A program made the translations under genes and the position numbers. The notes beneath the pieces are model-generated. The model worked only from the letters and a program-made list of their open reading frames with translations. It had not been told where the DNA came from and did no database searches. Shown one piece after another: positions 1-9,222 of a stretch of DNA of 42,107 nucleotides (positions are counted from its first letter, which is position 1; the number at the start of each line of letters is the position of its first letter). Source of the stretch: Anaerolineae bacterium (GTDB lineage Bacteria > Chloroflexota > Anaerolineae > Promineifilales > Promineifilaceae); assembly GCA_028277515.1 (NCBI GenBank), contig JANQGC010000089.1, forward strand, positions 1-42,107, read 5' to 3'.

Positions 1-1162
1 CAAACTCCAGAGTAAGACTTTCAATAACAATTTCATTTAGAGAGGAAGGAACCGAAAAACATATTGATTGCTCCGAAGAAGCCTGGCTGATTAGCAAAAC
101 ACTGACGGCCGTCCGAGCAACGGCACCAAATGTTCTTGCTGCGATTCCTGGCACACCGACCATACCCGTACCCTCAACGGTGACCAGGCTGAGATCAGTT
201 ATTGCTGTAACCGCTTTAATCGCCCCGTTATTTTCTTCGGCCGAATCCAGGATAACCGTCCCCGGATGACCGGGATTAAATGTATTTTTAATTCTCAGTG
301 GAATGTTGCTTTCTACGCAGGGTCTCATTGTTTTTGGATGCAAAACCTTTGCACCAAAATAGGCCAATTCTGAAACCTCTTTATAGCTCAAAACTGGAAT
401 TGATCGCGCGGATTGTACAATTCGCGGATCGGCCGACATGACACCATCTACATCCGTCCAAATCCAAACTTCATCAGCAGCTATTGATTGGCCAACAATT
501 GACGCGCTATAATCGGATCCCCCCCGGCCTAAAGTAGTGAGTATGCCATCTTGATTCACGCCAATAAACCCGGTAACGATGGGAATAATATCCTGTTCTA
601 GTAAGGGTTGGAGACGTGCGATCGTGTTAAGTTTCGTTTGTTCCATCAATGGTGAGGCATTCAAAAAATTATTATCCGTTACGATTATTTCTGTAGCATC
701 AATCGCCTCAGCCTTAAACCCAAGCTGACGAAGATAAGCAGCCAAAATAGGTACACTCATCTGTTCTCCCATCCCACTAATGGCATCAAGCGCCCTGGGA
801 GTTAATTCACCAAGAACACAAACGGCCTCACACAATGCCACATAGCGATCGATGAAATTTTGATTTTCCAATAAAATTTGTTGCCGTTCACCTTCAGGCT
901 CAAGTAAACCATCAATCGCTGAAAAATGAATGTCACGAAGTTGATCGGCAACTTCATAAATTACGTTTTTATCGCCCTCCGCTGCCGCATTTGCTCCACT
1001 CAGTAATAGATCGGTAACTTTTACCGGTTTCGATCCCATTCCAGAAGCGATAACGGCAACCGTGCCCCATTCCTTTTTTGTTTTCAAGATTAGCGAAGCG
1101 GTTTCACGCATCGCCTGTGCGCTCCCAACTGAAGTACCACCAAATTTCATCACTAAAGTCAT
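1..1162 (-). CDS. Aspartate kinase, N-terminal part (possibly bifunctional aspartokinase/homoserine dehydrogenase), cut by window edge
   Basis: The frame opens at ATG 1162 behind GGTGG and runs off the left edge after 387 codons, so the C-terminus is missing. Aspartate kinase phosphorylates aspartate, the first step towards lysine, threonine and methionine. Visible motifs are KFGGTSV at the N-terminus, GRGGSDYSAS and WTDVDGVMSADPR in the kinase core, and FGAKVLHPKTM before the regulatory region. The following ACT segment (GMVGVPGIAARTF, then SVLLISQASSEQSICF) resembles the ThrA (aspartokinase/homoserine dehydrogenase I) ACT region more than LysC as I remember them, so a fused homoserine dehydrogenase may lie outside the window. 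A SAM-I riboswitch directly upstream implies repression when S-adenosylmethionine is plentiful. The kinase call is firm; whether it is monofunctional or fused cannot be decided here. Confidence 0.93.
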   Translation of the reverse strand, partial: MTLVMKFGGTSVGSAQAMRETASLILKTKKEWGTVAVIASGMGSKPVKVTDLLLSGANAAAEGDKNVIYEVADQLRDIHFSAIDGLLEPEGERQQILLENQNFIDRYVALCEAVCVLGELTPRALDAISGMGEQMSVPILAAYLRQLGFKAEAIDATEIIVTDNNFLNASPLMEQTKLNTIARLQPLLEQDIIPIVTGFIGVNQDGILTTLGRGGSDYSASIVGQSIAADEVWIWTDVDGVMSADPRIVQSARSIPVLSYKEVSELAYFGAKVLHPKTMRPCVESNIPLRIKNTFNPGHPGTVILDSAEENNGAIKAVTAITDLSLVTVEGTGMVGVPGIAARTFGAVARTAVSVLLISQASSEQSICFSVPSSLNEIVIESLTLEF

Positions 1163-1229
1163 TACATCACCACCGTTCAATATGTCATTATTGGTCGAAC
1201 ATTGATCAGGAAATTTACACCTGAAAAAT

Positions 1230-1261
1230 AAAAAAATCTCCTCCGGGTAATCCGGAGGAGA
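1230..1261 (-). terminator. Intrinsic terminator, expression platform of the SAM riboswitch
   Basis: On the minus strand a 10-bp GC-rich stem (TCTCCTCCGG with CCGGAGGAGA) closes a short loop and is followed directly by seven T residues. It sits between the riboswitch aptamer and the aspartate kinase start, the position expected for SAM-dependent transcription termination. Confidence 0.87.
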
Positions 1262-1281
1262 CAATAAAGTTTTTTCACCTT

Positions 1282-1387
1282 CTCATCTTTCAAGCGCCAT
1301 TTCGACTCTTGCCGGACTTAGCACCATTTCCCTATCGGGCGGTTGCTGAGGTTTCATTGGGCCGATCCCTCCACCTCTCTGGATAAG
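1282..1387 (-). ncRNA. SAM-I (S-box) riboswitch upstream of aspartate kinase
   Basis: Read on the minus strand, the segment has the conserved S-box blocks in order: AGAGAGGTGGAGGGA, then GGCCCAATGAAACC, CAGCAACC, GGTGCTAA and GAAAGATGAG. The ends CTTATC and GATGAG pair to form P1, with one G-U pair. The 106-nt length fits the class. Known SAM-I elements bind S-adenosylmethionine and switch off methionine-related genes; the terminator at 1230-1261 supplies the off switch. The regulated gene is the aspartate kinase. Confidence 0.95.
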
Positions 1388-1416
1388 CAGAATTAATTGA
1401 TTTGTTATTGGCCAAA

Positions 1417-1438
1417 ATAGTAGCAGATGTCCTCCATG

Positions 1439-1445
<7 letters not shown>
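1417..1445 (-). promoter_or_regulatory. Promoter of the SAM riboswitch-aspartate kinase transcript
   Basis: On the minus strand, a perfect -35 TTGACA (1445-1440) is separated by exactly 17 nt from TACTAT (1422-1417). Transcription would begin near 1410, about 20 nt before the riboswitch P1 stem. It overlaps the divergent tgt promoter region. Confidence 0.72.
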
Positions 1446-2600
<1,155 letters not shown>

Positions 2601-2621
2601 AAAATAGATAAAGGAAATTTA

Positions 2622-3434
2622 ATGAGCATCCTTGAAGCCATTTTCCTGGGTATATTGCAGGGAGCCACCGAATTCTTGCCAATATCCAGTTCTGGACACC
2701 TTGTTCTGATTCCAGCAATTTTCGGTTTGTCACAACCAAGCCTCACTATCATCGCCATTGCTCATGAAGGGACACTTTTAGCTGTCTTAATATATTTTCG
2801 GCGAGAGTTATGGCAAATATTAAAATCTGTTGTAGCAGGCATTTGGCAGAGAGAACCGTTCAAATCCGATGATGCCCGTCTTGGGTGGCTAATTGTTCTT
2901 GGCTCGGTACCTGCAGCCGTAGCCGGTTTGCTTTTGGAGGATTATTTTGAGAGGGTTTTCGGCAGCCCCACTTCGGCCGCATTTTTCTTGATCGTTACAG
3001 CCTTATTACTCGTAATCGCCGAACGAATTATCAAAGGGGACAAGCTGTTAAACCAAATGAGTTGGATCGACACAACGGTTATCGGAATTTTTCAAATGCT
3101 CGCCCTCATTCCGGGAATATCAAGAAGTGGGAGCACAATCACAGCCGGCATTTGGCGCGGTTTTGATCGTAGCAACGCAGCCAGGTACAGCTTTCTACTG
3201 GGCGTACCTGCAATATTAGGAGCAGGTATTTTATCATTGGTAAACTTATTGGAAACCGGTGGTCTATCTACACAGTGGCCGGCTCTCCTCGCCGCATTCT
3301 CTGCTGCGGCCATCGTCGGATACGCTTGCATATATTTTTTGTTGGCCTGGTTGCGCAGCCACAAGCTATACATTTTTGCACTGTATTGTGCACTGCTGGG
3401 CGGTGGATATTTATTATGGACCTATCTCAGTTGA
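2622..3434 (+). CDS. uppP: Undecaprenyl-diphosphatase (BacA/UppP family)
   Basis: This integral membrane phosphatase recycles undecaprenyl pyrophosphate to the monophosphate carrier used for peptidoglycan and other wall polymers. The two family signatures are present: an N-terminal block with QGATEFLPISSSGH, and IPGISRSGSTI near residues 162-172. Several hydrophobic segments span the 270-residue protein, the usual size. The start is preceded by AAAGGAAA. It follows tgt by 21 nt. Confidence 0.96.
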   Translation: MSILEAIFLGILQGATEFLPISSSGHLVLIPAIFGLSQPSLTIIAIAHEGTLLAVLIYFRRELWQILKSVVAGIWQREPFKSDDARLGWLIVLGSVPAAVAGLLLEDYFERVFGSPTSAAFFLIVTALLLVIAERIIKGDKLLNQMSWIDTTVIGIFQMLALIPGISRSGSTITAGIWRGFDRSNAARYSFLLGVPAILGAGILSLVNLLETGGLSTQWPALLAAFSAAAIVGYACIYFLLAWLRSHKLYIFALYCALLGGGYLLWTYLS

Positions 3435-3493
3435 CGATCTAAAAAGCAAATAAATAGAAATCACATTTTTTGATACAAAAATTGAAAATATTC

Positions 3494-3502
3494 TGCTATA
3501 AT
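3494..3502 (+). promoter_or_regulatory. Extended -10 promoter upstream of ornithine aminotransferase
   Basis: TGCTATAAT at 3494-3502 is a perfect extended -10 (TG, one base, TATAAT). No good -35 exists at normal spacing, which fits extended -10 promoters. Transcription would start near 3509, just before a short leader ending in a terminator. Confidence 0.55.
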
Positions 3503-3516
3503 GTGAGTGTGAAAAG

Positions 3517-3558
3517 ATGACCATCTCGCCACCTGTGCGGGGTCTGAGCAAAGCCTGA
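3517..3558 (+). CDS. Possible 13-residue leader peptide in the rocD leader
   Basis: ATG at 3517 opens a 13-codon frame (MTISPPVRGLSKA) whose TGA stop lies inside the 5' arm of the terminator stem. It would start about 8 nt from the predicted transcript start, with only a weak purine stretch upstream. The codons include a Pro-Pro pair and one Arg but no run of a single regulatory amino acid. Position within the terminator is suggestive; coding status is unproven. Confidence 0.25.
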   Translation: MTISPPVRGLSKA

Positions 3559-3585
3559 TTACATTGTAATTCAGGCTATTTTTTT
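3552..3585 (+). terminator. Intrinsic terminator or attenuator ahead of rocD
   Basis: AGCCTGA (3552-3558) pairs with TCAGGCT (3571-3577), extended inward by TTAC/GTAA across a one-base bulge, and is followed by a run of T at 3579-3585. It lies downstream of an apparent promoter and upstream of rocD, so read-through would be required for rocD expression. It may also stop transcription from uppP. Confidence 0.75.
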
Positions 3586-3636
3586 CTTAGTTTAAACCAT
3601 GAGATAAGCTTCAATCTTAGTTTTAAGGAAAGGTGA

Positions 3637-4833
3637 ATGATGGATAGCCAAGCCTATATCCAATTAGATAAGGGATACAGCCCTCAATATTATAAACCGT
3701 TGGATGTTGTCATCGATCGCGCTGAGGGTGTTTGGGTATATGATGTTGAAGGAAACAAATATCTAGACTGTTTATCAGCCTATTCTGCGGTTAGCCAGGG
3801 ACACTGCCATCCCAAAATCATACAAGCGATGCAAGAACAAATGCATCGGGTCACCTTAACCTCAAGAGCATTTCGCAATGATCAGATGGGCCTGTTCTTG
3901 AAAGAACTTTCTGAATTTACCGGGTATGATATGGCTATTCCCATGAACACAGGTGCCGAGGCAGTGGAAACGGCGATCAAAGTTGTGCGCAAGTGGGGTT
4001 ATCAGTTAAAAGGAGTGCCCGATAACCAGGCCGAAATCATTGTATGTGAGGGAAATTTTGCCGGCCGAACGACGACCTTGATTAGTTTCTCCAGTGAAGA
4101 ACAATATAAAAAAGATTTCGGGCCATTCACTCCTGGATTCGTTCATATACCATATGGAGATGCGGAGGCATTAGAAGAAGCTATTACACCCAATACGGTT
4201 GCCTTTTTAGTGGAGCCAATTCAGGGCGAAGGCGGTGTGATCGTCCCTCCTGATGGTTATTTGAGCAAGGCGGCCGAAATTTGTAAGCACCACAACGTCC
4301 TGCTTATCTGTGATGAAATCCAAACCGGATTGGGCAGAACTGGAACTCTATTCGGTAGCGATCATGATAATATTCGCCCCGATGTCATCACAATTGGCAA
4401 AGCGTTAAGCGGCGGTTTTTATCCGGTTTCGGCCGTGTTATCTGACGAGCATATCCTTGGATTATTTAAACCCGGTGATCACGGCAGCACATTCGGTGGC
4501 AACCCACTCGGAGCGGCCGTAGCCAGGGCAGCGATTCAAGTCATTGAAGATGAGCACTTAATCGAAAGATCTTGCGATCTTGGAAATTATTTTAAAGGAC
4601 GACTGGCCCGCCTGGAAAGTGATCACATCAAAGATGTGCGCGGCAAAGGTTTATTTATTGGGGTAGAACTTCACACTTCAGCACGCCGCTTCTGTGAAGC
4701 TTTGCGCGAGCGCGGCATTCTGTGCAAAGAAACCCACATAAACGTCATCCGCTTCGCGCCACCTTTAGTAATTTCCAAGGAAGAGATTGATTGGGCAATG
4801 GGTCATATCGAATCTGTCCTAATGATGGACTAA
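3637..4833 (+). CDS. rocD: Ornithine-oxo-acid transaminase (ornithine aminotransferase)
   Basis: This PLP enzyme moves the delta-amino group of ornithine to 2-oxoglutarate, giving glutamate-5-semialdehyde. Family-specific stretches include LSAYSAVSQGHCHPKI, NTGAEAVETAIK, CEGNFAGRTTT and EPIQGEGG. CDEIQTGLGRTG supplies the cofactor aspartate, and TIGKALSGGFYP carries the Schiff-base lysine. The 398-residue length is typical. Two adjacent ATGs (3637 and 3640) follow AAGGAAAGG; the second has the better spacing. avtA starts 16 nt after the stop, so the two are likely one operon. With arginase at 26475 it completes arginine breakdown to glutamate semialdehyde. Expression probably depends on read-through of the leader terminator. 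Confidence 0.95.
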   Translation: MMDSQAYIQLDKGYSPQYYKPLDVVIDRAEGVWVYDVEGNKYLDCLSAYSAVSQGHCHPKIIQAMQEQMHRVTLTSRAFRNDQMGLFLKELSEFTGYDMAIPMNTGAEAVETAIKVVRKWGYQLKGVPDNQAEIIVCEGNFAGRTTTLISFSSEEQYKKDFGPFTPGFVHIPYGDAEALEEAITPNTVAFLVEPIQGEGGVIVPPDGYLSKAAEICKHHNVLLICDEIQTGLGRTGTLFGSDHDNIRPDVITIGKALSGGFYPVSAVLSDEHILGLFKPGDHGSTFGGNPLGAAVARAAIQVIEDEHLIERSCDLGNYFKGRLARLESDHIKDVRGKGLFIGVELHTSARRFCEALRERGILCKETHINVIRFAPPLVISKEEIDWAMGHIESVLMMD

Positions 4834-4849
4834 GGTGCTGGAGCAAATC

Positions 4850-6109
4850 ATGAGCTATACGCAATTTGGCGAAAAATTTACCGGTGAAACCGGCATCATG
4901 CAACTCATGGATGATTTGGGTAATGCCGTGACCGGAAACGGTGACGTTATTATGCTGGGAGGAGGCAATCCCAGCCATATCCCCATTGTTCAAAAGCGCA
5001 TGAGAGAGCAAATGGAGCAGATTCTCACAAATGGCAGAGAATTTGAGCATCTAATTGGCGACTATGATCCTCCCTGTGGCCATCCAGGCTTTTTAGAGGC
5101 CATTGCTAATTTGTTCCAAGAATTGTATGGTTGGGACATTAATCGTAATAACATCGTTCTTACCAATGGTAGCCAAACGGCATTCTTCTACCTTTTTAAT
5201 TTACTGGCTGGCGATTACCCTGATGGCTCATGCAAACGAATATTATTGCCTTTAGCTCCAGAATACATCGGTTATGTAGATGCAGGAATTAGAGAAGATA
5301 TCTTTGTTGCCGGCAAACCTCAGTTTGAATTTTTGGATGGGGACATCTTTAAGTACCGGGTCGATTTTAATTCCTTGCCAATCGATAAGAAAATAAGCGC
5401 CATTTGTGTCTCCCGTCCAACCAATCCAACAGGAAATGTATTAACGGATGGGGAAATTGAAAAACTGCGCGAACTTGCCACAAAAAACAATATTCCATTA
5501 ATCATCGACAATGCTTATGGCGCGCCGTTTCCCAATATTATCTTTAATGATGTCACGCCAGTTTGGGATGAAAATATCATTCTCTGTCTCAGTCTGTCCA
5601 AACTGGGGCTGCCAGGCGTCAGGACAGGTATACTCATTGCCAACGAAGAAATTGCTGGGGCGATTTCCAGCATGAATGCCATCATCAGTCTCGCCCCAAT
5701 TAGTTTAGGTGCCGGATTGGTCTTGGATCTGGTAAAAAGTGGCGAAATCATTGACCTAAGCGAAAAATATATTCGTCCTTACTATTTAAACCGGGCTGAA
5801 AAAGCAACTAATTGGGTGATTGAATCCCTGACCGGAACTCCCTATCATATGCACAAACCGGAAGGAGCTTTCTTTTTCTGGTTATGGTTTAAAGATTTCC
5901 CCATCACAAGCACAGAGCTTTACCGGAGATTAAAACGACGTGGTGTTCTGATTATTCCCGGTCACCACTTTTTTCCAGGCATTCCTGAAGATTGGAAACA
6001 TAAAACAGAGTGCATTCGCATGAATTACACGCCGGATGAAGCAAAAGTTCGCAGGGGCATTCGCATAATAGGGGAAGAAGTAAAAAGAGCTTATGCGAAT
6101 AACGGTTGA
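4850..6109 (+). CDS. avtA: Valine-pyruvate transaminase (alanine-valine aminotransferase)
   Basis: AvtA transfers an amino group between valine or alanine and the matching 2-oxo acid (pyruvate, 2-oxoisovalerate), using PLP. Similarity to E. coli AvtA as I recall it is strong along the whole chain: MLGGGNPSHIP, LTNGSQTAFFYLFNL, PLAPEYIGYVDAG, CVSRPTNPTGNV, IDNAYGAPFP, LSLSKLGLPG with the PLP lysine, and HKPEGAFFFWLWFKD. ATG 4850 is chosen because GGAG lies 6 nt upstream and the resulting MSYTQFG resembles the E. coli N-terminus; an in-frame GTG at 4835 would add five residues. It follows rocD and ends at a strong terminator shared with the convergent ald. Confidence 0.95.
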   Translation: MSYTQFGEKFTGETGIMQLMDDLGNAVTGNGDVIMLGGGNPSHIPIVQKRMREQMEQILTNGREFEHLIGDYDPPCGHPGFLEAIANLFQELYGWDINRNNIVLTNGSQTAFFYLFNLLAGDYPDGSCKRILLPLAPEYIGYVDAGIREDIFVAGKPQFEFLDGDIFKYRVDFNSLPIDKKISAICVSRPTNPTGNVLTDGEIEKLRELATKNNIPLIIDNAYGAPFPNIIFNDVTPVWDENIILCLSLSKLGLPGVRTGILIANEEIAGAISSMNAIISLAPISLGAGLVLDLVKSGEIIDLSEKYIRPYYLNRAEKATNWVIESLTGTPYHMHKPEGAFFFWLWFKDFPITSTELYRRLKRRGVLIIPGHHFFPGIPEDWKHKTECIRMNYTPDEAKVRRGIRIIGEEVKRAYANNG

Positions 6110-6132
6110 TTTTACAGCTAAATAAAAATAGG

Positions 6133-6173
6133 AGGCGTGCAATGCTTGACCATTACATTACACGCCTTTTTTT
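6133..6173. terminator. Intrinsic terminator between convergent avtA and ald
   Basis: AGGCGTG (6133-6139) pairs with CACGCCT (6161-6167), with further AATG/CATT pairing inside. Seven T residues follow on the plus strand; on the minus strand a T-rich stretch follows the same hairpin. It therefore probably serves both avtA and ald, whose stop codon touches it at 6172. Confidence 0.82.
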
Positions 6174-7275
6174 ATACCTCGTAGGGAGAATAAGCTAAAT
6201 TAAATGCATCTGCCACCGCTTTATAGGTAAGCTTACCCTGGTAGGTGTTTAAACCTTTGCCCAGACCAGGGTCCATAGCCATCGCAGCTTCAGCCCCATT
6301 ATGGGCCAGCCTCAGAACATAAGGAAGGGTCGCATTGCTTAAAGCCAACGTACTCGTTCGTGGAACGGCGCCGGGCATGTTGGCTACGCCGTAATGCACA
6401 ACACCATCAATAATGTAGGTTGGATTTGAATGTGTCGTAACTTTGATTGTCTCGACGCACCCACCCTGATCGACAGCTACATCGACAATCACGCTTCCAT
6501 CACGCATACTGGTTACTAATTCTCGGGTGACGAGACGCGGCGCCCGTGCGCCTGTGATCAGAACGCCACCAATCACTAAATCAGCCATTTTAACAGCTTC
6601 TTCGATATTGAAAGAGTTTGATGCTACGGTTGTCAGACGGCCGTGAAGAACATGCTCAAGATAACGGAGCCGGTCAAGGTTTGTATCCAAAATGATGACA
6701 TTGGCATCCATGCCTAAGGCAATCTCGGCCGCATTGGTGCCAACAACGCCACCCCCAATAACCACAACATTTGCGCCAGGGACACCGGGGACACCGCCTA
6801 ACAACATGCCGCGGCCGAAATGCGGCCTCTCTAAATAATGGGCGCCCACCTGAACAGCCATTCGTCCGGCGACTTCACTCATGGGTGTCAGCAGAGGCAG
6901 GCTGCCGTCCGGATCTTCAACCGTTTCGTAAGCGATTCCCGTCACACCTGAATTGATCATGCTTTTGGTCAAGGCTTCTTCGGCAGCTAGATGCAAATAG
7001 GTAAAGAGTAATAAATCCGAACGCAAATATTGGTATTCACCGGCAACAGGTTCCTTCACCTTAACAACCATCTCTGCGCCCCAGGCATCGGCCGCAGTAG
7101 GAACCATTTTCGCTCCCACAGATTCATACTGTTCATCGGTGAAACGGCTGCCTTCTCCGGCATCGCTTTGCACCAAAACAGTATGACCATGTTCAATCAC
7201 CTGCTTAACGCCGGCGGGTGTCATTGCTACGCGATATTCGTTGTCTTTAATTTCTTTGGGAACACCAACAATCAT
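6172..7275 (-). CDS. ald: Alanine dehydrogenase
   Basis: Ald interconverts L-alanine and pyruvate plus ammonia with NAD. The chain begins [20 protein letters not shown], a clear Ald N-terminus with the substrate-binding arginine and lysine. It carries a Rossmann NAD loop ([13 protein letters not shown], then ILDTN) and a [15 protein letters not shown] block. ATG 7275 is selected because AAGGAG lies 6 nt upstream; a longer in-frame opening to 7374 would add 33 residues unlike the family and without a ribosome site. The length of 367 residues is typical. It is convergent with the alanine-forming AvtA, so both sides of this terminator concern alanine and pyruvate. Confidence 0.96.
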   Translation of the reverse strand: MIVGVPKEIKDNEYRVAMTPAGVKQVIEHGHTVLVQSDAGEGSRFTDEQYESVGAKMVPTAADAWGAEMVVKVKEPVAGEYQYLRSDLLLFTYLHLAAEEALTKSMINSGVTGIAYETVEDPDGSLPLLTPMSEVAGRMAVQVGAHYLERPHFGRGMLLGGVPGVPGANVVVIGGGVVGTNAAEIALGMDANVIILDTNLDRLRYLEHVLHGRLTTVASNSFNIEEAVKMADLVIGGVLITGARAPRLVTRELVTSMRDGSVIVDVAVDQGGCVETIKVTTHSNPTYIIDGVVHYGVANMPGAVPRTSTLALSNATLPYVLRLAHNGAEAAMAMDPGLGKGLNTYQGKLTYKAVADAFNLAYSPYEV

Positions 7276-7398
7276 GCCAATCTCCTTAATAATGTAGGTG
7301 TTTGGAAACGAACAAAAAAACTTTCTGAGTTTTTTGGATACAAACTGTTTGAATTCCGGTCTTGTCCTCTCCAAATTCAGGGAAAATAGATCCTAATT

Positions 7399-7427
7399 AT
7401 TGTAGCGAAAATTAACATTTTTGTCCT
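7399..7427 (-). promoter_or_regulatory. Probable ald promoter
   Basis: On the minus strand AGGACA (7427-7422, four of six matches to the -35) lies 17 nt before TACAAT (7404-7399, five of six matches to the -10). Transcription would start near 7392, leaving a leader of about 115 nt before ald in which I see no strong structure. Confidence 0.45.
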
Positions 7428-7570
7428 AAGAAAAACAAAATCTAACCAGGGATTGAGCAGAATTTATGGAAAATTTAGAGAAATTTTCATAATTACGTTA
7501 AGATTAATCAAGAGAGGATTAATCCCAAAAAGAAGCTACGAATGTTACAAAATTTACATCAAGGATATCA

Positions 7571-9064
7571 ATGAAAATCGAAATAAAACAGGGAAATATT
7601 GAACAATTTACCGCGGATACTCTCATCGTTAATCTATTTGAAGGAGTTAAGAACCCCACAGGTGCAACCGGTGCTGTTGATCACGCATTAAATGGCGCAA
7701 TTAGCGAAATTATTGCCTCAGGAGACTTTTCAGGAAAAGCAGGTGAGCTTGCATTGATTTACTCACGTGGGTTTATGAACGCCCCAAGGATTTTGGTTGT
7801 CGGTCTCGGAAAGAGGGATGATTTTAATCTTGAAGCAGTTCGGAACGCCTCTGCAAATGCGATTAAAAAGGCGCAAACATTAAATTCAACGAGTGTGGCC
7901 ACAATTATACATGGTGCAGGCATTGCGGGTCTACCAGTGTCGGACGCAGCCCAAGCGACAGCAGAGGGAACGTTATTATCTTCTTACCAAATTGATACAC
8001 AAAAACAAAGTAAGGTTAAAACTCCAGACATGGAAACTCTCTCCATTGTCGAATACGACGAATCAAAACTTTCAGATATAAAAAATGGCATTGAGACCGC
8101 TCACGCCATCTACCAAGGAGTAGAATTGGCCAGAAATCTCGTGAATATGCCACCCAATGTTGCTACTCCCTCTCGAATCGCGAAAGAAGCGAAGGAATTT
8201 GCTCATTCTTTGGGACTTGAAATCACGATTGGCGGTCGGCGTTGGGCAGAAAAAAGAAATATGGGTGCATTTTTGGCTGTTGCCAAGGGGGCTGGAGAAA
8301 AACCAAAATTTGTTGTTCTTGAGCATAATAAAGACAGGAGCGAACTAGACACGGTAATCCTGGTTGGCAAAGGCATTACGTTTGACACCGGGGGTATCTC
8401 CATAAAGCCGAGCCAAAGAATGGGATTAATGAAATCTGATATGGCCGGCGCGGCGGCCGTATTGGGGACTATGAAAGCTGTTGCCCTTCTCGATTTGCCG
8501 TTACACGTCATTGGTATCACACCATTAACTGAAAACATGCCCGATGCACACGCTTACAGACCGGCCGATGTCATTACTGCCAGTAACGGGAAAACAATTG
8601 AAATCATTAGTACAGATGCCGAAGGGAGACTAATCCTGGCTGATGCTCTGGTGTACGCTCAACAATTCAAACCATCGGCCGTTATTGATTTGGCCACCCT
8701 GACCGGATCATGTGTCGTCGCCCTTGGTCTCGGTATCGCGGCCGGTCTGTTTACAACAGATGAAGAGCTGCGAACCAAACTTGTATTAGCAGGTGAGGGG
8801 ACACATGAACGGGTTTGGTCCCTTCCCCTTTGGGATGATTACAAGAAAAAAATGGAATCGCCAGTTGCTGACCTCAAAAATAGTGGCGGCCGGATGGGCG
8901 GCGTTGGAACCAGCGCTGCATTTCTAAAGGAATTTACCGATTATAACTGGGCACACCTAGATATTGCTGGAATGGCCATGACGGAAAATGGGGAAGGCTA
9001 CATTCCAAAAGGGGCAACCGGTTTTGGTGTAAGATTACTTGTAGAATTGCTGCGAAATTGGTAA
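7571..9064 (+). CDS. pepA: Leucyl aminopeptidase (M17 family cytosol aminopeptidase)
   Basis: This cytosolic two-metal peptidase removes N-terminal residues from peptides. The N-terminal macro-like domain occupies about residues 1-170. The catalytic domain shows VGKGITFDTGGISIKP, with the metal- and substrate-binding lysine and aspartate. MKSDMAGAAAVLG supplies another metal aspartate, and STDAEGRLILADAL is the family signature with Asp, Glu and the bicarbonate-site arginine. At 497 residues it is full length. AAGGATAT precedes the ATG. It stands alone between ald (divergent) and the carboxylate-amine ligase. Confidence 0.96.
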   Translation: MKIEIKQGNIEQFTADTLIVNLFEGVKNPTGATGAVDHALNGAISEIIASGDFSGKAGELALIYSRGFMNAPRILVVGLGKRDDFNLEAVRNASANAIKKAQTLNSTSVATIIHGAGIAGLPVSDAAQATAEGTLLSSYQIDTQKQSKVKTPDMETLSIVEYDESKLSDIKNGIETAHAIYQGVELARNLVNMPPNVATPSRIAKEAKEFAHSLGLEITIGGRRWAEKRNMGAFLAVAKGAGEKPKFVVLEHNKDRSELDTVILVGKGITFDTGGISIKPSQRMGLMKSDMAGAAAVLGTMKAVALLDLPLHVIGITPLTENMPDAHAYRPADVITASNGKTIEIISTDAEGRLILADALVYAQQFKPSAVIDLATLTGSCVVALGLGIAAGLFTTDEELRTKLVLAGEGTHERVWSLPLWDDYKKKMESPVADLKNSGGRMGGVGTSAAFLKEFTDYNWAHLDIAGMAMTENGEGYIPKGATGFGVRLLVELLRNW

Positions 9065-9132
9065 GAGCTTGCCTATTAATAAACATAAAAATGACCCTCT
9101 CACAATCTATCTAAACGATTTGGCAATCATGT

Positions 9133-9170
9133 TATAATGTTGCATTATTTGGGATTATGATTTATATAAT
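9133..9170 (+). promoter_or_regulatory. Two candidate -10 boxes upstream of the carboxylate-amine ligase gene
   Basis: Perfect TATAAT hexamers occur at 9133-9138 and 9165-9170 in the 158-nt gap after pepA. Neither has a convincing -35 at 16-18 nt, so the active start point cannot be assigned. The region is AT-rich and otherwise featureless. Confidence 0.3.
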
Positions 9171-9222
9171 AGTCTAAAGTCGTCATTTACAAAAACGAGT
9201 TGTTTAATAGTAGGAGATATCT

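Larger units (their letters stand above)
3509..3585 (+). ncRNA. Unclassified structured leader RNA of the rocD transcript
   Basis: Between the promoter and rocD lies a leader of about 77 nt. It contains a GACC/GGTC hairpin (3519-3544) and then an intrinsic terminator (3552-3585). GTCTGA at 3542-3547 could alternatively pair with TCAGGC of the terminator, which would be an antiterminator arrangement. I compared it from memory with common riboswitch classes and matched none. It could be a peptide attenuator, a new regulatory RNA or a short terminated transcript. Confidence 0.4.

Noticed and set aside
3509..3585. Known riboswitch class (guanidine, preQ1, fluoride, ZTP, glutamine) for the rocD leader
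   Set aside because: None of the conserved cores that I remember for these classes is present; reported as unclassified.
7276..7374. N-terminal extension of alanine dehydrogenase
   Set aside because: The extra 33 codons lack a ribosome site and family similarity, and AAGGAG sits inside them at the right distance from ATG 7275.
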